Origin: CALINF01 sp039980455
GTDB taxonomy: Bacteria; Pseudomonadota; Gammaproteobacteria; Pseudomonadales; Halieaceae
Assembly: GCA_039980455.1 (NCBI GenBank)
Contig: JBDXCG010000003.1
Coordinates: forward strand, 1,302,001 to 1,366,000
Length of the DNA stretch: 64,000 nucleotides
Direction of reading: 5' to 3'
Below, piece by piece: positions 42,869 to 52,414 of this stretch. The notes below the pieces were generated by a model that was given only the letters and a program-made list of their open reading frames with translations, had not been told where the DNA came from and did not search any database. Each line of letters begins with the position of its first letter. Positions within the stretch are counted from its first letter, which is position 1. The translations under genes were made by a program, and so were the position numbers.

Positions 42869-44575
42869 ATGCCTACATTAGAAGAATTATCCGAAGCGTA
42901 CGTTCGCTTACTCGCATCTGATCCAAACACCTGTGTAGCAATCGGCCTGAACGAAAATCTGGATAAATTACCGGACCCATCGCTGGAGAACCTTAAGCAG
43001 CAGCAACAACAAGCCAGGAACCTGCGAGAAAGAGCTGAATCAGTGAGTGAAAGCCTCACAGATTTTGACCAGCTACTCGATGCGAAACTTATCGCGCTTA
43101 CGGCTCGCCAGATAGAATTGCGCATTGGCCTGACTTTCAACGGTCGACTGCAGACGCAACAGCTGCCAGAAGCCGGCGAACAGATCAGCACGGGGATTTT
43201 CTATCTAGTGACCACCGACCCTCGACCAGCAGCAGAGAGGCTCGACGACATCCTCGCGCGATTGGAGCAGGTCCCGGACTACCTACAGAAAATGCTCGCC
43301 CGGCTCGACACGCCCGTCGCTCGTTGGGTCGCTATCGACCTGGAAACCATAGAAGGTCTGCCTGAATTTTTCTCTACGATTGAGAGTTGGGCAAAGGAAG
43401 AAGGTTACTCCAAGCTGGAGCAATTGCAGCAAGCTGTGGCCATTGCATGTACTACGTTTACCGACTACAGCAAGAGTCTGGGTAACCTGCCCACCACAAC
43501 GAGCTTCAGTGTTGGTGAGGAAAAAGCTCAGGCACTCGTCGACAGTAACGGCATTGAGTTGTCGCTTGGCCAGATCCATCAAATCGCCTGCGATTTTGTA
43601 AAGCGAACACGCACGGAAATAGAAACGCTGCGGGGTTCACTTGTCACAAAATACAATCTACCGGAGACAACGACAACCAGTGAGCTACAAGAGCACCTGG
43701 CTAGAGAGCACGCAGTCAAAGTGACTGACAATGATTTTCAGCAGGTTATCGCACGCTATCAAAACGTAGCAAAAGAACTCGAAGACTTTGTGGCAGAGCG
43801 ATCGCTTTTTCCCGTGCCACAGCAACAGTCCATGAAAATAATGCAAACACCTGCCTTCATGGCGCCAATGATACCTGCTGGCGCTATGATGCCTCCGCCG
43901 GCTATGCGAGACGGAGTCCGAACCAGCCTGGTCTACCTAACGCTCAGTGCCGAGTTACTCGCTGAACATACAGAGCTGGGTATTCCGCTCATGATGGTGC
44001 ACGAGGGTATTCCCGGGCACCATCTTCAGCTGGCTACTGCCGCTATGCACACCTCCCCTGTGCGCAGAACATTCTCAGCTAATGAACATGCAGAGGGTTG
44101 GACAACCATGCTCGAGGACTACATGCTCGACCAGAACCTGATGGGCGACCTCACGGATGAAGCTCGCTTCTCTACTAAACTGGACCTTAGCCGCATAGGC
44201 GCAAGAGTGGGTATTGATCTCTACTTCATGACCGGGAACACCGCCTACCTGAACATTGGCTACGACCTCACGTTTGAAGATGAAGACCCTTTTGTAAACG
44301 CAGCAGCGCTATTGGTTGCCGCCACCGGCTTTACGCCTGGGCGGGCGCAGGCCGAACTAAACTGGTATTCGCAAGAGCGCGCGTACCCATTGAGTTATCT
44401 CGTAGGCAACCATCTGGTTTGGCAGTTAAAACACGATTACGAACAAGCTGTAGGTAAGCAGATGCCTCCTGATGAACTCGATCGCAACTTCCACCGCATC
44501 TATCTGGAGTCGGGTAACATGCCTGTGGCGCAGCTGCGCCGTGTATTCGAGCACGAACTGCAGATGAGACTTTAA
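42869..44575 (+). CDS. DUF885 family metallopeptidase-like protein
   Basis: A 568-residue protein of the DUF885 family, related to zinc carboxypeptidase-like gluzincins. The zinc-binding motif is HEGIPGHH (378-385), preceded by LGIPLMMV and followed by ANEHAEGWTTMLEDYM with the third ligand. No signal peptide is seen, so it may be cytosolic, unlike many family members with one. Substrate is unknown; peptides are likely. It probably forms an operon with the AHSA1-domain gene. Confidence 0.87.
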   Translation: MPTLEELSEAYVRLLASDPNTCVAIGLNENLDKLPDPSLENLKQQQQQARNLRERAESVSESLTDFDQLLDAKLIALTARQIELRIGLTFNGRLQTQQLPEAGEQISTGIFYLVTTDPRPAAERLDDILARLEQVPDYLQKMLARLDTPVARWVAIDLETIEGLPEFFSTIESWAKEEGYSKLEQLQQAVAIACTTFTDYSKSLGNLPTTTSFSVGEEKAQALVDSNGIELSLGQIHQIACDFVKRTRTEIETLRGSLVTKYNLPETTTTSELQEHLAREHAVKVTDNDFQQVIARYQNVAKELEDFVAERSLFPVPQQQSMKIMQTPAFMAPMIPAGAMMPPPAMRDGVRTSLVYLTLSAELLAEHTELGIPLMMVHEGIPGHHLQLATAAMHTSPVRRTFSANEHAEGWTTMLEDYMLDQNLMGDLTDEARFSTKLDLSRIGARVGIDLYFMTGNTAYLNIGYDLTFEDEDPFVNAAALLVAATGFTPGRAQAELNWYSQERAYPLSYLVGNHLVWQLKHDYEQAVGKQMPPDELDRNFHRIYLESGNMPVAQLRRVFEHELQMRL

Positions 44576-44752
44576 GCCCTACGTTGAGCGTCGCGTGGTG
44601 CCAGAAAAATCTGAGTGCATAGTTTAGCCGCGCCACTGAGTACTCTAAGAAACCAAGGCATATTTGGCCGGCTTGCGACTTGCATCATGATAGACATCGT
44701 CTAACCTAACCCAATTGATCTTCATTCACATCTCCACGCACGCGAGCCAACT

Positions 44753-45652
44753 ATGAACGCTACCTCTACACCCTGGGAACTCAGAAAACTCTCCGGCAGT
44801 CTCGGCGCTGAAATTACAGGGCTAAAACTTGTGGACGCCAACGAATCCGAGATTGAGCAGATAAAGAAGCTTTTGGTAGAGCACATGGTGCTGTTCTTCC
44901 CGGCGCAATCTCCCAGCGTGGAGGAGCACGTAGAGTTTGGTCGTAATTTTGGTAAGTTGGAGGGACATCCAAACCTGACTGAAAACTCAGAACTGCCGCC
45001 GGAAATTTTTGAACTCAAGGCCAGTTCTGGCGGCATCGCGGACGAGTGGCACACTGACCTCACGTTTCAAGAGAACCCAGCGCTGATGTCGATTCTTCAC
45101 ATGGTAACCTGCCCGGACAATGGCGGAGATACCATGTGGACTAATCTTTGTGCGGCCTACGACGAGCTCTCCGACCCCATGAAGTCTCTTTGCAATGGAT
45201 TGACCGCACTCCATGACGCACATGCCCACGATCATGCAGAGCAAACTGCGATACACCCAGTGGTAAGAGTTCACCCTGAAACCGGTCGTAAAGCGTTGTA
45301 CGTCAACGAGCACTTTACTCGGCGTATAGTGGAGATGAATGCGACTGAGAGTGATGCGCTGCTGCCTATGCTAACTCGCTGGGTCGCCAACCCCCGCTTT
45401 ACTGTTCGGTACCACTGGTCGCCAGGCACGATAGCCATGTGGGACAACCGTGCCACACAGCACTTTGTACTCAACGATTTCGTGGGCGAGCGAATCATAC
45501 AGCGCGTAACGGTGATGGGTGACGATGTGCATGCCGCCCAACCCTCCTCTTGGCAACCCTGGTTCTTACAGGACGGCACGATAAGCGCGACTAGCCGACA
45601 CGACCGTCAGCTATACCAACACTTTAAAGCTCGGGAAATGCGCGCCAAATAG
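44753..45652 (+). CDS. TauD/TfdA family Fe(II)/2-oxoglutarate dioxygenase
   Basis: A 299-residue dioxygenase coupling oxidation of a substrate to 2-oxoglutarate decarboxylation. Iron ligands are His100 and Asp102 in DEWHTDLTF and His237 in NRATQHFVLND, with Arg251 further on for 2-oxoglutarate. The start TPWELRKLSGSLGAEITGL is typical of taurine/alkylsulfonate or 2,4-D dioxygenases. Which sulfonate, sulfate or aryloxy acid it attacks is not known. It is a single gene ending in a strong hairpin. Confidence 0.9.
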   Translation: MNATSTPWELRKLSGSLGAEITGLKLVDANESEIEQIKKLLVEHMVLFFPAQSPSVEEHVEFGRNFGKLEGHPNLTENSELPPEIFELKASSGGIADEWHTDLTFQENPALMSILHMVTCPDNGGDTMWTNLCAAYDELSDPMKSLCNGLTALHDAHAHDHAEQTAIHPVVRVHPETGRKALYVNEHFTRRIVEMNATESDALLPMLTRWVANPRFTVRYHWSPGTIAMWDNRATQHFVLNDFVGERIIQRVTVMGDDVHAAQPSSWQPWFLQDGTISATSRHDRQLYQHFKAREMRAK

Positions 45653-45671
45653 CGCGTTTAGCGATAGTCAG

Positions 45672-45710
45672 TCGGCCACCATCCTCACGAAGCCGGAAGA
45701 TGGTGGCCGA
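45672..45710. terminator. Strong 12-pair hairpin between convergent genes
   Basis: Perfect arms TCGGCCACCATC (45672-45683) and GATGGTGGCCGA (45699-45710) around a 15-base loop, between the stops of the TauD-like gene and the MDR gene. Lack of a T run on either side makes it a bidirectional terminator candidate rather than a classic one. Confidence 0.65.
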
Positions 45711-45722
45711 TTAGTTCAGAAT

Positions 45723-46748
45723 CTATTCGCCGGCAACCAGAATCAGTTGCTTGCCGAAGTTCTTACCCGACAGGAGTCCACGGAATGCTTCAGGAGCATT
45801 CTGGAGGCCCTCTACGATCGACTCCTTGTATTTCAAGCTCCCCTCTTTAATCCACACAGACAACGCATCCGTCATCTCCATGGGCGTCATGCTCGAATCG
45901 TAAACCAGGAAGAAGCCATGCTCAGGTGGAGGCGTTAGAGCGCCAAAAATATCGAAGGGGGTTTCACTACGATTAGAGCGGGAATCGTTGTAATTCGAGA
46001 TATAACCACAAATTGGTACTCTCGCACCCTCGTTGAGAAGCGGCGCCACCGCGCGTGCTACCTCTCCACCAACGTTCTCAAAATACACATCGATGCCATT
46101 GGGACACGCCGCTGCAAGGTCTGCTTCGAGATTTCCTGCTTTATAGTCAACGCAGGCGTCAAATCCCAACTCATCGACAACGTACTGACACTTGTCAGAA
46201 CCACCCGCCACACCGACTACGCGACAGCCCTTTAACTTACCAATCTGTCCAACGACAGAACCAACTGCACCTGAGGCTGCTGATACCACCAGCGTTTCGC
46301 CAGACTGAGGCCGCCCTTTCTCCAGCAATCCATAATAGGCTGTTCGACCGGGCATTCCCGCCACGCCCAAATAAGCCGACAGCGGCAAGGCGGACGCATC
46401 AACCTTGTACAGCATGGGCTCATCACCATCGATGATTGCGTGATCCTGCCAGCCGCCCGGGCAACATACGTGCTCCCCTACGGCATACCCGTCATGTCGG
46501 CTTTCTACCACTACACCTGCTGATTCACCCACTATCACTGCACCGATTTCAATCGGTGGAGCATAGGATTTGGCATCACTCATACGCCCGCGCATATAGG
46601 GGTCTAATGACAACCAAAGTGCTTTAACGAGCACCTGCCCATCCTTGAGCTCCGGCACTTCAGCCGATTCAACAGAAAAGTCATCATCGACGGGCATACC
46701 GTCGGGGCGTCGAGCCAAGGTAATACGTGTACTTTGTGGTCTGCTCAT
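45723..46748 (-). CDS. NADP-dependent MDR oxidoreductase (CurA-like)
   Basis: Zinc-free medium-chain dehydrogenase of 341 residues from ATG 46748, chosen over an upstream start at 46793 because GGAA is well spaced. It has ITLARRPDGMPVDDDF, LSLDPYMRGRMSD, GMPGRTAYYGLLEKG, the cofactor loop VSAASGAVGSVVGQIGKLKG and FENVGGEVARAV, as in NADPH-dependent curcumin/alkenal reductases. It should reduce alpha,beta-unsaturated carbonyls. It is a stand-alone gene. Confidence 0.92.
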   Translation of the reverse strand: MSRPQSTRITLARRPDGMPVDDDFSVESAEVPELKDGQVLVKALWLSLDPYMRGRMSDAKSYAPPIEIGAVIVGESAGVVVESRHDGYAVGEHVCCPGGWQDHAIIDGDEPMLYKVDASALPLSAYLGVAGMPGRTAYYGLLEKGRPQSGETLVVSAASGAVGSVVGQIGKLKGCRVVGVAGGSDKCQYVVDELGFDACVDYKAGNLEADLAAACPNGIDVYFENVGGEVARAVAPLLNEGARVPICGYISNYNDSRSNRSETPFDIFGALTPPPEHGFFLVYDSSMTPMEMTDALSVWIKEGSLKYKESIVEGLQNAPEAFRGLLSGKNFGKQLILVAGE

Positions 46749-46971
46749 AGAGAGTTCCGATAGTGTGTTTTTGGGACCCCGAAGGATACTCAATTCTGCA
46801 GCGCAGTGGCATACCTAACTCAATATTTAGAGTGAACTGTACGGGCAGGATCAAAACCTTTAGATCCGAGGCGCCGCTGGTTTTTGACATTGATCAAGAT
46901 AGAGCAGAGAGAGCGAGAGGAATCGTGCCATGACGTAGATTAGTTCGCGCACAATGACGTAGACTATACGC

Positions 46972-47580
46972 ATGAGCTCAAACATTGCCTGCCACGGATG
47001 TGATCTGCTCGTCGATGTTAGCAACTTGACGGACGGTAACACTGCAGATTGCCCACGTTGTGGTGGCTTCCTCACTCGATTTCGCGCCGATGCTTATGAG
47101 CGCGTAGCGGCCAGCGCTGTGGCGGCTATGATCTGCCTGGCGCTTGCCAGCAGCTTCCCTTTCTTATCTTTCGCAGCCAAAGGGCTCGAAAGCGTGATGA
47201 CCTTGCGCTCAACGCCACAATCGCTGTGGGAGAACGGCATGCCTGAAGTGGCCGTTCTGGTGGCCGCCTTTATCATCATTATTCCGGCTGTCGTACTCGT
47301 TCTGCTCGCGCTAATAGCCTTCCCGCTGGCGCACGGAAAGTATCGCTGGTGGCTACGTCCTGCAGCTCACGCGATGTTTATGATTCAGGGCTGGGCTATG
47401 GTTGAAGTATTTATCATCGGTGTGATTGTTAGCTTGGTAAAGATTGCCGCGATGGCAACCGTAATCCTGGGCATTTCGTTCTGGGCATATGCAGGGTTTG
47501 CTGTTCTATTTACCTTTTCTGTAGCCAGTCTCGATCGTTTCCAATGCTGGGAACTGATTGAGAAGCTGGAAAACGCATGA
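46972..47580 (+). CDS. PqiA N-terminal-half-like inner-membrane protein
   Basis: A 202-residue membrane protein with a Zn-ribbon-like head, CHGCDLLVDV and CPRCGGFL, followed by four hydrophobic segments. It corresponds to the first of the two repeated halves of E. coli PqiA, which is about twice as long. PqiA works with the MCE protein PqiB in moving lipids between the membranes. The gene overlaps the next by four bases (ATGA). Confidence 0.88.
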   Translation: MSSNIACHGCDLLVDVSNLTDGNTADCPRCGGFLTRFRADAYERVAASAVAAMICLALASSFPFLSFAAKGLESVMTLRSTPQSLWENGMPEVAVLVAAFIIIIPAVVLVLLALIAFPLAHGKYRWWLRPAAHAMFMIQGWAMVEVFIIGVIVSLVKIAAMATVILGISFWAYAGFAVLFTFSVASLDRFQCWELIEKLENA

Positions 47581-48209
47581 GTCAGGCTCAGGACACAGCG
47601 CTCTCACAAGGACTGGCGGCATGCCATCTTTGTTGTAAGTTAGCACCGCTTGATCAACATCACTGCCCCCGCTGTGGGTCGCCAATGCATGCTCGCAAAA
47701 CGGATAGCCTGCAGCGCACCCTGGCGCTGCTTATAACTGCATGCATACTGTATGTTCCAGCAAATTTGTATCCTATTATGCTAACTGATCAGCTGGGCTC
47801 AACCGAACCCAGCACAATCATGGGCGGCGTGATTTTATTGATCGAGCTTGGGTCAGCACCTATTGCCGCTGTTATCTTCATTTTCAGCGTTATGGTGCCA
47901 TCGGGGAAACTGATGGCTATGTTCTATCTGGTGTGGACAGCGCACAAGGGGTCGAGAATAAGCCCCCGCCAGCGCAGTATGATGTATCGTATTACTGAGT
48001 TTATCGGCAAATGGTCAATGGTAGATGTGTTTGTAGTGGCTATACTGGTAGCTCTGGTTCATCTGGGCGGCGTTCTAGTGATTCGACCCGGTATTGCAGC
48101 GCTCGCATTTGCTGGCGTAGTAATAGTCACTATGGTTGCCGCAGAAAGTTTTGACTCCCGCCTAATGTGGGATCTGATGGAAAAAGATGATGACAACAGC
48201 GAAACCTGA
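47577..48209 (+). CDS. PqiA C-terminal-half-like inner-membrane protein
   Basis: A 210-residue protein with the same layout as its upstream neighbour: CHLCCKLA and CPRCGSPM in a short head, then four membrane segments including YVPANLYPIMLTDQLGS and a characteristic MVPSGKLMAMFYLVWTA helix. It matches the second half of E. coli PqiA. The two proteins probably pair in the membrane to make one PqiA unit. Its end overlaps the pqiB start by 23 bases. Confidence 0.88.
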   Translation: MSQAQDTALSQGLAACHLCCKLAPLDQHHCPRCGSPMHARKTDSLQRTLALLITACILYVPANLYPIMLTDQLGSTEPSTIMGGVILLIELGSAPIAAVIFIFSVMVPSGKLMAMFYLVWTAHKGSRISPRQRSMMYRITEFIGKWSMVDVFVVAILVALVHLGGVLVIRPGIAALAFAGVVIVTMVAAESFDSRLMWDLMEKDDDNSET

Positions 48210-49815
48210 AATTCGTAAAGGCAAGGCCTTTAACCCAATCTGGATTATACCGCTTCTAGCGTTAGTTCTGGGTGCGTACATGGTCGTGCATACTTGGATG
48301 ACCAAGGGACCTGAAATTACCGTGGCGTTTGAGACGGCAGAGGGACTCACCGCCGGCAAAACCAAGGTGAAGTACCGTAATGTCGATATGGGCGTTGTAG
48401 ACGAGGTAGTGCTCACTGAGGACTTTAAGGGTGTCATTGCCAAGATCAAGCTTCAGCCACAAACACGGGCTTTACTGCGTGAAGATACACGGTTCTGGCT
48501 AGTCACGGCGCGCATTGGTATAGGCAATGTTTCGGGGCTAGATACCTTACTGTCGGGCGCGTATTTACAACTGGCGCCCGGTCAAGGAGAGAGAGGCAAG
48601 CGCTCGTTTACCGCACTGAAAACGCCACCGCTCACGCCGCTTGACGCTCCAGGGCTAAGACTACAGCTTTATACTGACAAAGCCGGCTCAGTAAGCACTG
48701 GTGACTCTGTAATCTATAAAGGCTACAAGGTGGGCCGTGTAGAGAGCACGCGTTTTGATCCCGATCGCCGACAAGTGGGCTATGACATCTTTATCGATGC
48801 GCCTTATCACGAGATGATTGATAGCTCTGTACGGTTTTACAATGTCAGTGGCATTTCCGTAAAGGCGGGCGCAGATGGACTACAGCTATCGACCGGTTCT
48901 ATGGATACAATACTGCTCGGCGGTGTAACTTTTGGTACCCCCGAAGGGATGCCCCCTGGAGAACCTGTTGAGAATAATACTGAATTCAAGCTCTATGCCT
49001 CAAAGGACCTAGCCGAGAGTCAGCCATTCAAGAATAGACTTTCGCTTGTGGTGAGGTTCGCTGACTCTCTTAAGGGACTGAAGCCTGGCGCACCAGTAGA
49101 GTATCGTGGCATCACCATCGGCAAAGTCGATCGACTCATGATAAAGGAAATTGTCGATCTAAACTCTAAAAATGGCTTCCAGGGAAAAGGCGAATCTATA
49201 CCGGTTCTCATTCACATTGAACCCGGACGAATAGAACTTCCCGATACCGCGGAGTCAGTAGAAGCCTTTAAGGAATCATTGCGCGATTCTGTGAGCAGGG
49301 GTTTGAGGGCAACGCTAGAAACCGGCAATTTACTTACAGGCGCCAAATATATCTACCTCGACAGATTTGACGACGAACCCGAGGCTGAAGTGGGTTCCTT
49401 TGCAGGATATTTGACTATTCCGACTGTCTCCGGCGGCTTCGAGCAAGTACTTGTTAAAGTCAATACGCTACTGGACAAGTTCAACGCTCTGCCCTTGGAT
49501 GTGACTGTAGACAATACCAACTCAGCCATCGCGGAATTGGACAAAACCCTGGCCGGTTTGAGAGTGATTCTGGAAGAAGATAGTACCAAAGCATTACCAG
49601 GGGAACTCGATGCAACACTTAGAGAACTGCGGGAAACGCTCGATGGTTACTCGCCCGGTTCGCAGATGTATCAAAGTCTTAACAACACTCTACAGCAGCT
49701 AAATCGAACGATGGGGAATGTGGAATCACTCACTCGTACTCTGTCAGATCAACCCAATGCGGCAATAATGCCCTCAACGCCATCCCCTGACCCAATACCG
49801 GAGGCCAGACGCTAA
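48187..49815 (+). CDS. pqiB: PqiB, MCE-domain intermembrane transport protein
   Basis: A 542-residue periplasm-spanning protein, close to E. coli PqiB (546). After the N-terminal helix (about 16-36, IWIIPLLALVLGAYMVVHTW) there are three MCE/MlaD domains: near GPEITVAFETAEGLTAGKTK, LRLQLYTDKAGSVSTGDSV and RLSLVVRFADSLKGLKPGAP. A C-terminal helical region (from about 415) would form the needle of the hexameric tube. It moves phospholipids or similar lipids between the inner and outer membranes with PqiA and PqiC. Confidence 0.93.
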   Translation: MMTTAKPEIRKGKAFNPIWIIPLLALVLGAYMVVHTWMTKGPEITVAFETAEGLTAGKTKVKYRNVDMGVVDEVVLTEDFKGVIAKIKLQPQTRALLREDTRFWLVTARIGIGNVSGLDTLLSGAYLQLAPGQGERGKRSFTALKTPPLTPLDAPGLRLQLYTDKAGSVSTGDSVIYKGYKVGRVESTRFDPDRRQVGYDIFIDAPYHEMIDSSVRFYNVSGISVKAGADGLQLSTGSMDTILLGGVTFGTPEGMPPGEPVENNTEFKLYASKDLAESQPFKNRLSLVVRFADSLKGLKPGAPVEYRGITIGKVDRLMIKEIVDLNSKNGFQGKGESIPVLIHIEPGRIELPDTAESVEAFKESLRDSVSRGLRATLETGNLLTGAKYIYLDRFDDEPEAEVGSFAGYLTIPTVSGGFEQVLVKVNTLLDKFNALPLDVTVDNTNSAIAELDKTLAGLRVILEEDSTKALPGELDATLRELRETLDGYSPGSQMYQSLNNTLQQLNRTMGNVESLTRTLSDQPNAAIMPSTPSPDPIPEARR

Positions 49816-50372
49816 TGAAATATGCCGCACTGCTAATAACGCTACTGATGGTTGGCTGCTCAAGCACGCCAGTAGAGACGCAATTTTACCTGCTGCGCCA
49901 GCATCAGGCCTTTGAGTCCCGCGAACTGAAACCGTCGCCTGACTTCTCTCTGGGTAAAGTGGATATCGCGCCGTATATCGATCAGCCAGGCCTTGTCTTG
50001 GAAGTCGCTCCGGGGCAAGTTCGTCCCGCACAGCACCACGAATGGGCTGAACCAATGCACACCAGTGTGCGCATACTCCTGCAACGGCAAATATCGTTGC
50101 AATTGGGGGTAGACCTCTTCCCCGCGAATTTTTCAGCTGCGCCAACTGTGGTCGAGGTACACATCGATCAGCTACATGGCACCAATGATGGCAATGCGAT
50201 GATACTCGCTTATTGGTGGACTCTACGCGATGGCGAAATCCAGTCTACCTATCAATATTCAAAGACCTTAGCGCTCGCCCAGGACGGCTATGCCGCTCTG
50301 GCGAAAGCCGAAGAAGAGTTGCTGAGTGGGCTTGCAGTGAGCATCTCGGACACACTCAAGGCTCTGCCGTAG
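49815..50372 (+). CDS. pqiC: PqiC-type lipoprotein
   Basis: A 185-residue outer-membrane lipoprotein with signal MKYAALLITLLMVGC ending in a VGC lipobox. The following SSTPVETQFYLLRQ and ISLQLGVDLFPANF segments match PqiC (ABC transport auxiliary lipoprotein fold). In E. coli PqiC caps the PqiB tube at the outer membrane. Its ATG overlaps the pqiB TAA by one base, completing a four-gene pqi operon. The MFS gene that follows may be co-transcribed. Confidence 0.9.
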   Translation: MKYAALLITLLMVGCSSTPVETQFYLLRQHQAFESRELKPSPDFSLGKVDIAPYIDQPGLVLEVAPGQVRPAQHHEWAEPMHTSVRILLQRQISLQLGVDLFPANFSAAPTVVEVHIDQLHGTNDGNAMILAYWWTLRDGEIQSTYQYSKTLALAQDGYAALAKAEEELLSGLAVSISDTLKALP

Positions 50373-50405
50373 GTAACAGTCCGAGTATCGACAGGCCAAA
50401 TACCT

Positions 50406-51632
50406 TTGCACGATCGCGCCGGTCACACGCCGCTACAGGCAAATCCGCACTGGCGTTCACAGCAAAACTTTTTGCTGGCAGCGGCATTTATCATGCCGCT
50501 CACATTTTCTGTATGGCAGGCACTGCTCAATAATTTTGCGATAGAACGAGCCGCATTCACTGGCGCAGAAATTGGCATGCTGCAAAGCCTGCGTGAAGTG
50601 CCTGGCTTCCTCGCTTTCACCGCTGTTTTCATGCTGCTCGTTATCCGCGAGCAACGTTTTGCGCTGGCATCGCTATTGGTTATGTCGATTGGCGTTGCGC
50701 TGACGCCCTTCTTTCCTACCGCGTACGGTCTGTACGCAACTACGGTCCTAATGTCACTCGGCTTTCACTATTTTGAAACCATCAACAAGTCATTGACGCT
50801 GCAATGGATAGACAAACAGGAAGCTCCACACTTTATGGGTAGAGCAATGGCTGTGAAGGCCGCCGGTGCACTGCTCGCATACAGTAGCATCTGGATGCTG
50901 ATGGAATGGTTTGATGTGGGCTTCACCGGCATGTATTTACTTGCTGGTACCATCGGGATTATCATCACATTGGGACTATGGCTAACGTTTCCTCATTTTC
51001 CCGATGGCGCAGTTCAGCACAAAAAACTCATACTGCGCAGTCGCTACTGGCTCTACTACGCCTTAACGTTTCTCAGTGGTGCCCGTCGCCAGATCTTTAT
51101 GGTCTTCGCCGGCTTTATGATGGTGGAAAAGTTTGGCTATTCCGCAGCCGATATCAGCCTGCTGTATCTTGCCAACTACGTATTCAATCTATTTTTTGCA
51201 GCGCGCATCGGAGCCTGGGTAGGACGGGCCGGCGAGCGCACGGCACTGAGGCTGGAGTACAGCGGGTTAATCATTGTCTTTGCCAGTTACGCTTTTGTGG
51301 AAAATGCGACCGTAGCTGCTGGCTTATACATCATTGACCACCTATTCTTTGCGCTTTCGATTGCGATCAACACCTACTTCCAGAAAATTTCCGACCCCAA
51401 GGATATTGCTGCAACCTCGAGCGTGAGTTTCACCATCAACCATATCGCTGCTGTTTTCATTCCTGCCGCGCTAGGCATTGTCTGGCTTTCCTCTCCAACC
51501 ACAGTATTTCTTGTGGGCTCCGCCATTGCCTTCATGTCGTTACTGTTATCCAACCTCATACCCAAAGACCCCACTCCGGGAAACGAAACGCTGTTCACAC
51601 TGCGCGAACCGAACGTACGCCTAGAGGGCTAG
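50406..51632 (+). CDS. MFS transporter
   Basis: A 408-residue membrane protein with about 12 hydrophobic helices in two sixes, joined near residue 195 by a basic loop (VQHKKLILRSRYW). A cytoplasmic loop with FMGRAMAVKAAGA sits in the region where MFS proteins have their conserved motif. The start is TTG 50406, with AGG about 11 bases upstream. The transported substance cannot be read from sequence. It lies 33 bases downstream of pqiC and may share that transcript. Confidence 0.82.
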   Translation: MHDRAGHTPLQANPHWRSQQNFLLAAAFIMPLTFSVWQALLNNFAIERAAFTGAEIGMLQSLREVPGFLAFTAVFMLLVIREQRFALASLLVMSIGVALTPFFPTAYGLYATTVLMSLGFHYFETINKSLTLQWIDKQEAPHFMGRAMAVKAAGALLAYSSIWMLMEWFDVGFTGMYLLAGTIGIIITLGLWLTFPHFPDGAVQHKKLILRSRYWLYYALTFLSGARRQIFMVFAGFMMVEKFGYSAADISLLYLANYVFNLFFAARIGAWVGRAGERTALRLEYSGLIIVFASYAFVENATVAAGLYIIDHLFFALSIAINTYFQKISDPKDIAATSSVSFTINHIAAVFIPAALGIVWLSSPTTVFLVGSAIAFMSLLLSNLIPKDPTPGNETLFTLREPNVRLEG

Positions 51633-51752
51633 CTTTTCCAAGCACTCCGCCTGCGACTGACTTTAGCGTTATCAGCGGCTAGACTTATCAATCACCAAGA
51701 CACTAGGTGAAAAATTCGCTTCCTCCTATTCACACTAACTACAGGGCTTCCC

Positions 51753-52382
51753 ATGTACTACGGAGAACGGCTTAACAGCATAAGTCACCTGATTGGCGCT
51801 GTTTTTGCCCTGATGGGGCTAGGTGCACTGCTCACGGTGGCTATCCAGACAGGTGGCTGGTTGCTGATCGCCAGTTTCACCGTCTTTGGACTCTCTATGG
51901 TGCTGCTGTACACCATGTCAACGCTCTATCACAGCTTTCATCCGCCAGGCCTCAAAAAGCTTTTCAAGGTGCTCGATCATGTTTCGATATACCTTTTGAT
52001 CGCGGGAACCTACACGCCATTTATGCTAGTCACGCTTCAAGACGGCCAGGGCTGGGGTATTTTATCTGTCGTATGGGCTTTAGCGCTTGTGGGAATCTTG
52101 AGTGAAATTTTTCTAACGGGCCGCGCAGTAAAAATTGGCCAGCTCATTATCTATCTTGGTATGGGCTGGGCGTGCGCGTATGACTTGGATAGCTTGCGAT
52201 CGGCACTACCACCCGCAGGCTTTCAGTGGCTAACAATCGGCGGAATTGCGTATACCAGTGGCGTACTATTCTACGTGGTCGATAAACTAGACAAACTACC
52301 CCACGCTCATGGGGCGTGGCATATGTTCGTATTGGCTGGCAGTACCTGTCACTTTATCGCGGTGCTGGGCTACGTAAGGTAA
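51753..52382 (+). CDS. Hemolysin III family (PAQR-type) membrane protein
   Basis: A 209-residue seven-helix membrane protein. Family marks: YYGERLNSISHLIGA, STLYHSFHPPG with the conserved Ser and His, KVLDHVSIYLLIAGTYTPFM, and HAHGAWHMFVLAGSTCHFIAVL near the C-terminus; the His and Asp residues form the zinc site of the PAQR/Hly-III fold. Bacterial members (YqfA, HlyIII) are of uncertain function, possibly lipid hydrolases. It stands alone on the plus strand. Confidence 0.9.
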   Translation: MYYGERLNSISHLIGAVFALMGLGALLTVAIQTGGWLLIASFTVFGLSMVLLYTMSTLYHSFHPPGLKKLFKVLDHVSIYLLIAGTYTPFMLVTLQDGQGWGILSVVWALALVGILSEIFLTGRAVKIGQLIIYLGMGWACAYDLDSLRSALPPAGFQWLTIGGIAYTSGVLFYVVDKLDKLPHAHGAWHMFVLAGSTCHFIAVLGYVR

Positions 52383-52414
52383 GCCGCGCCATCGTCCAGA
52401 AGCGCGCCCGCTCA

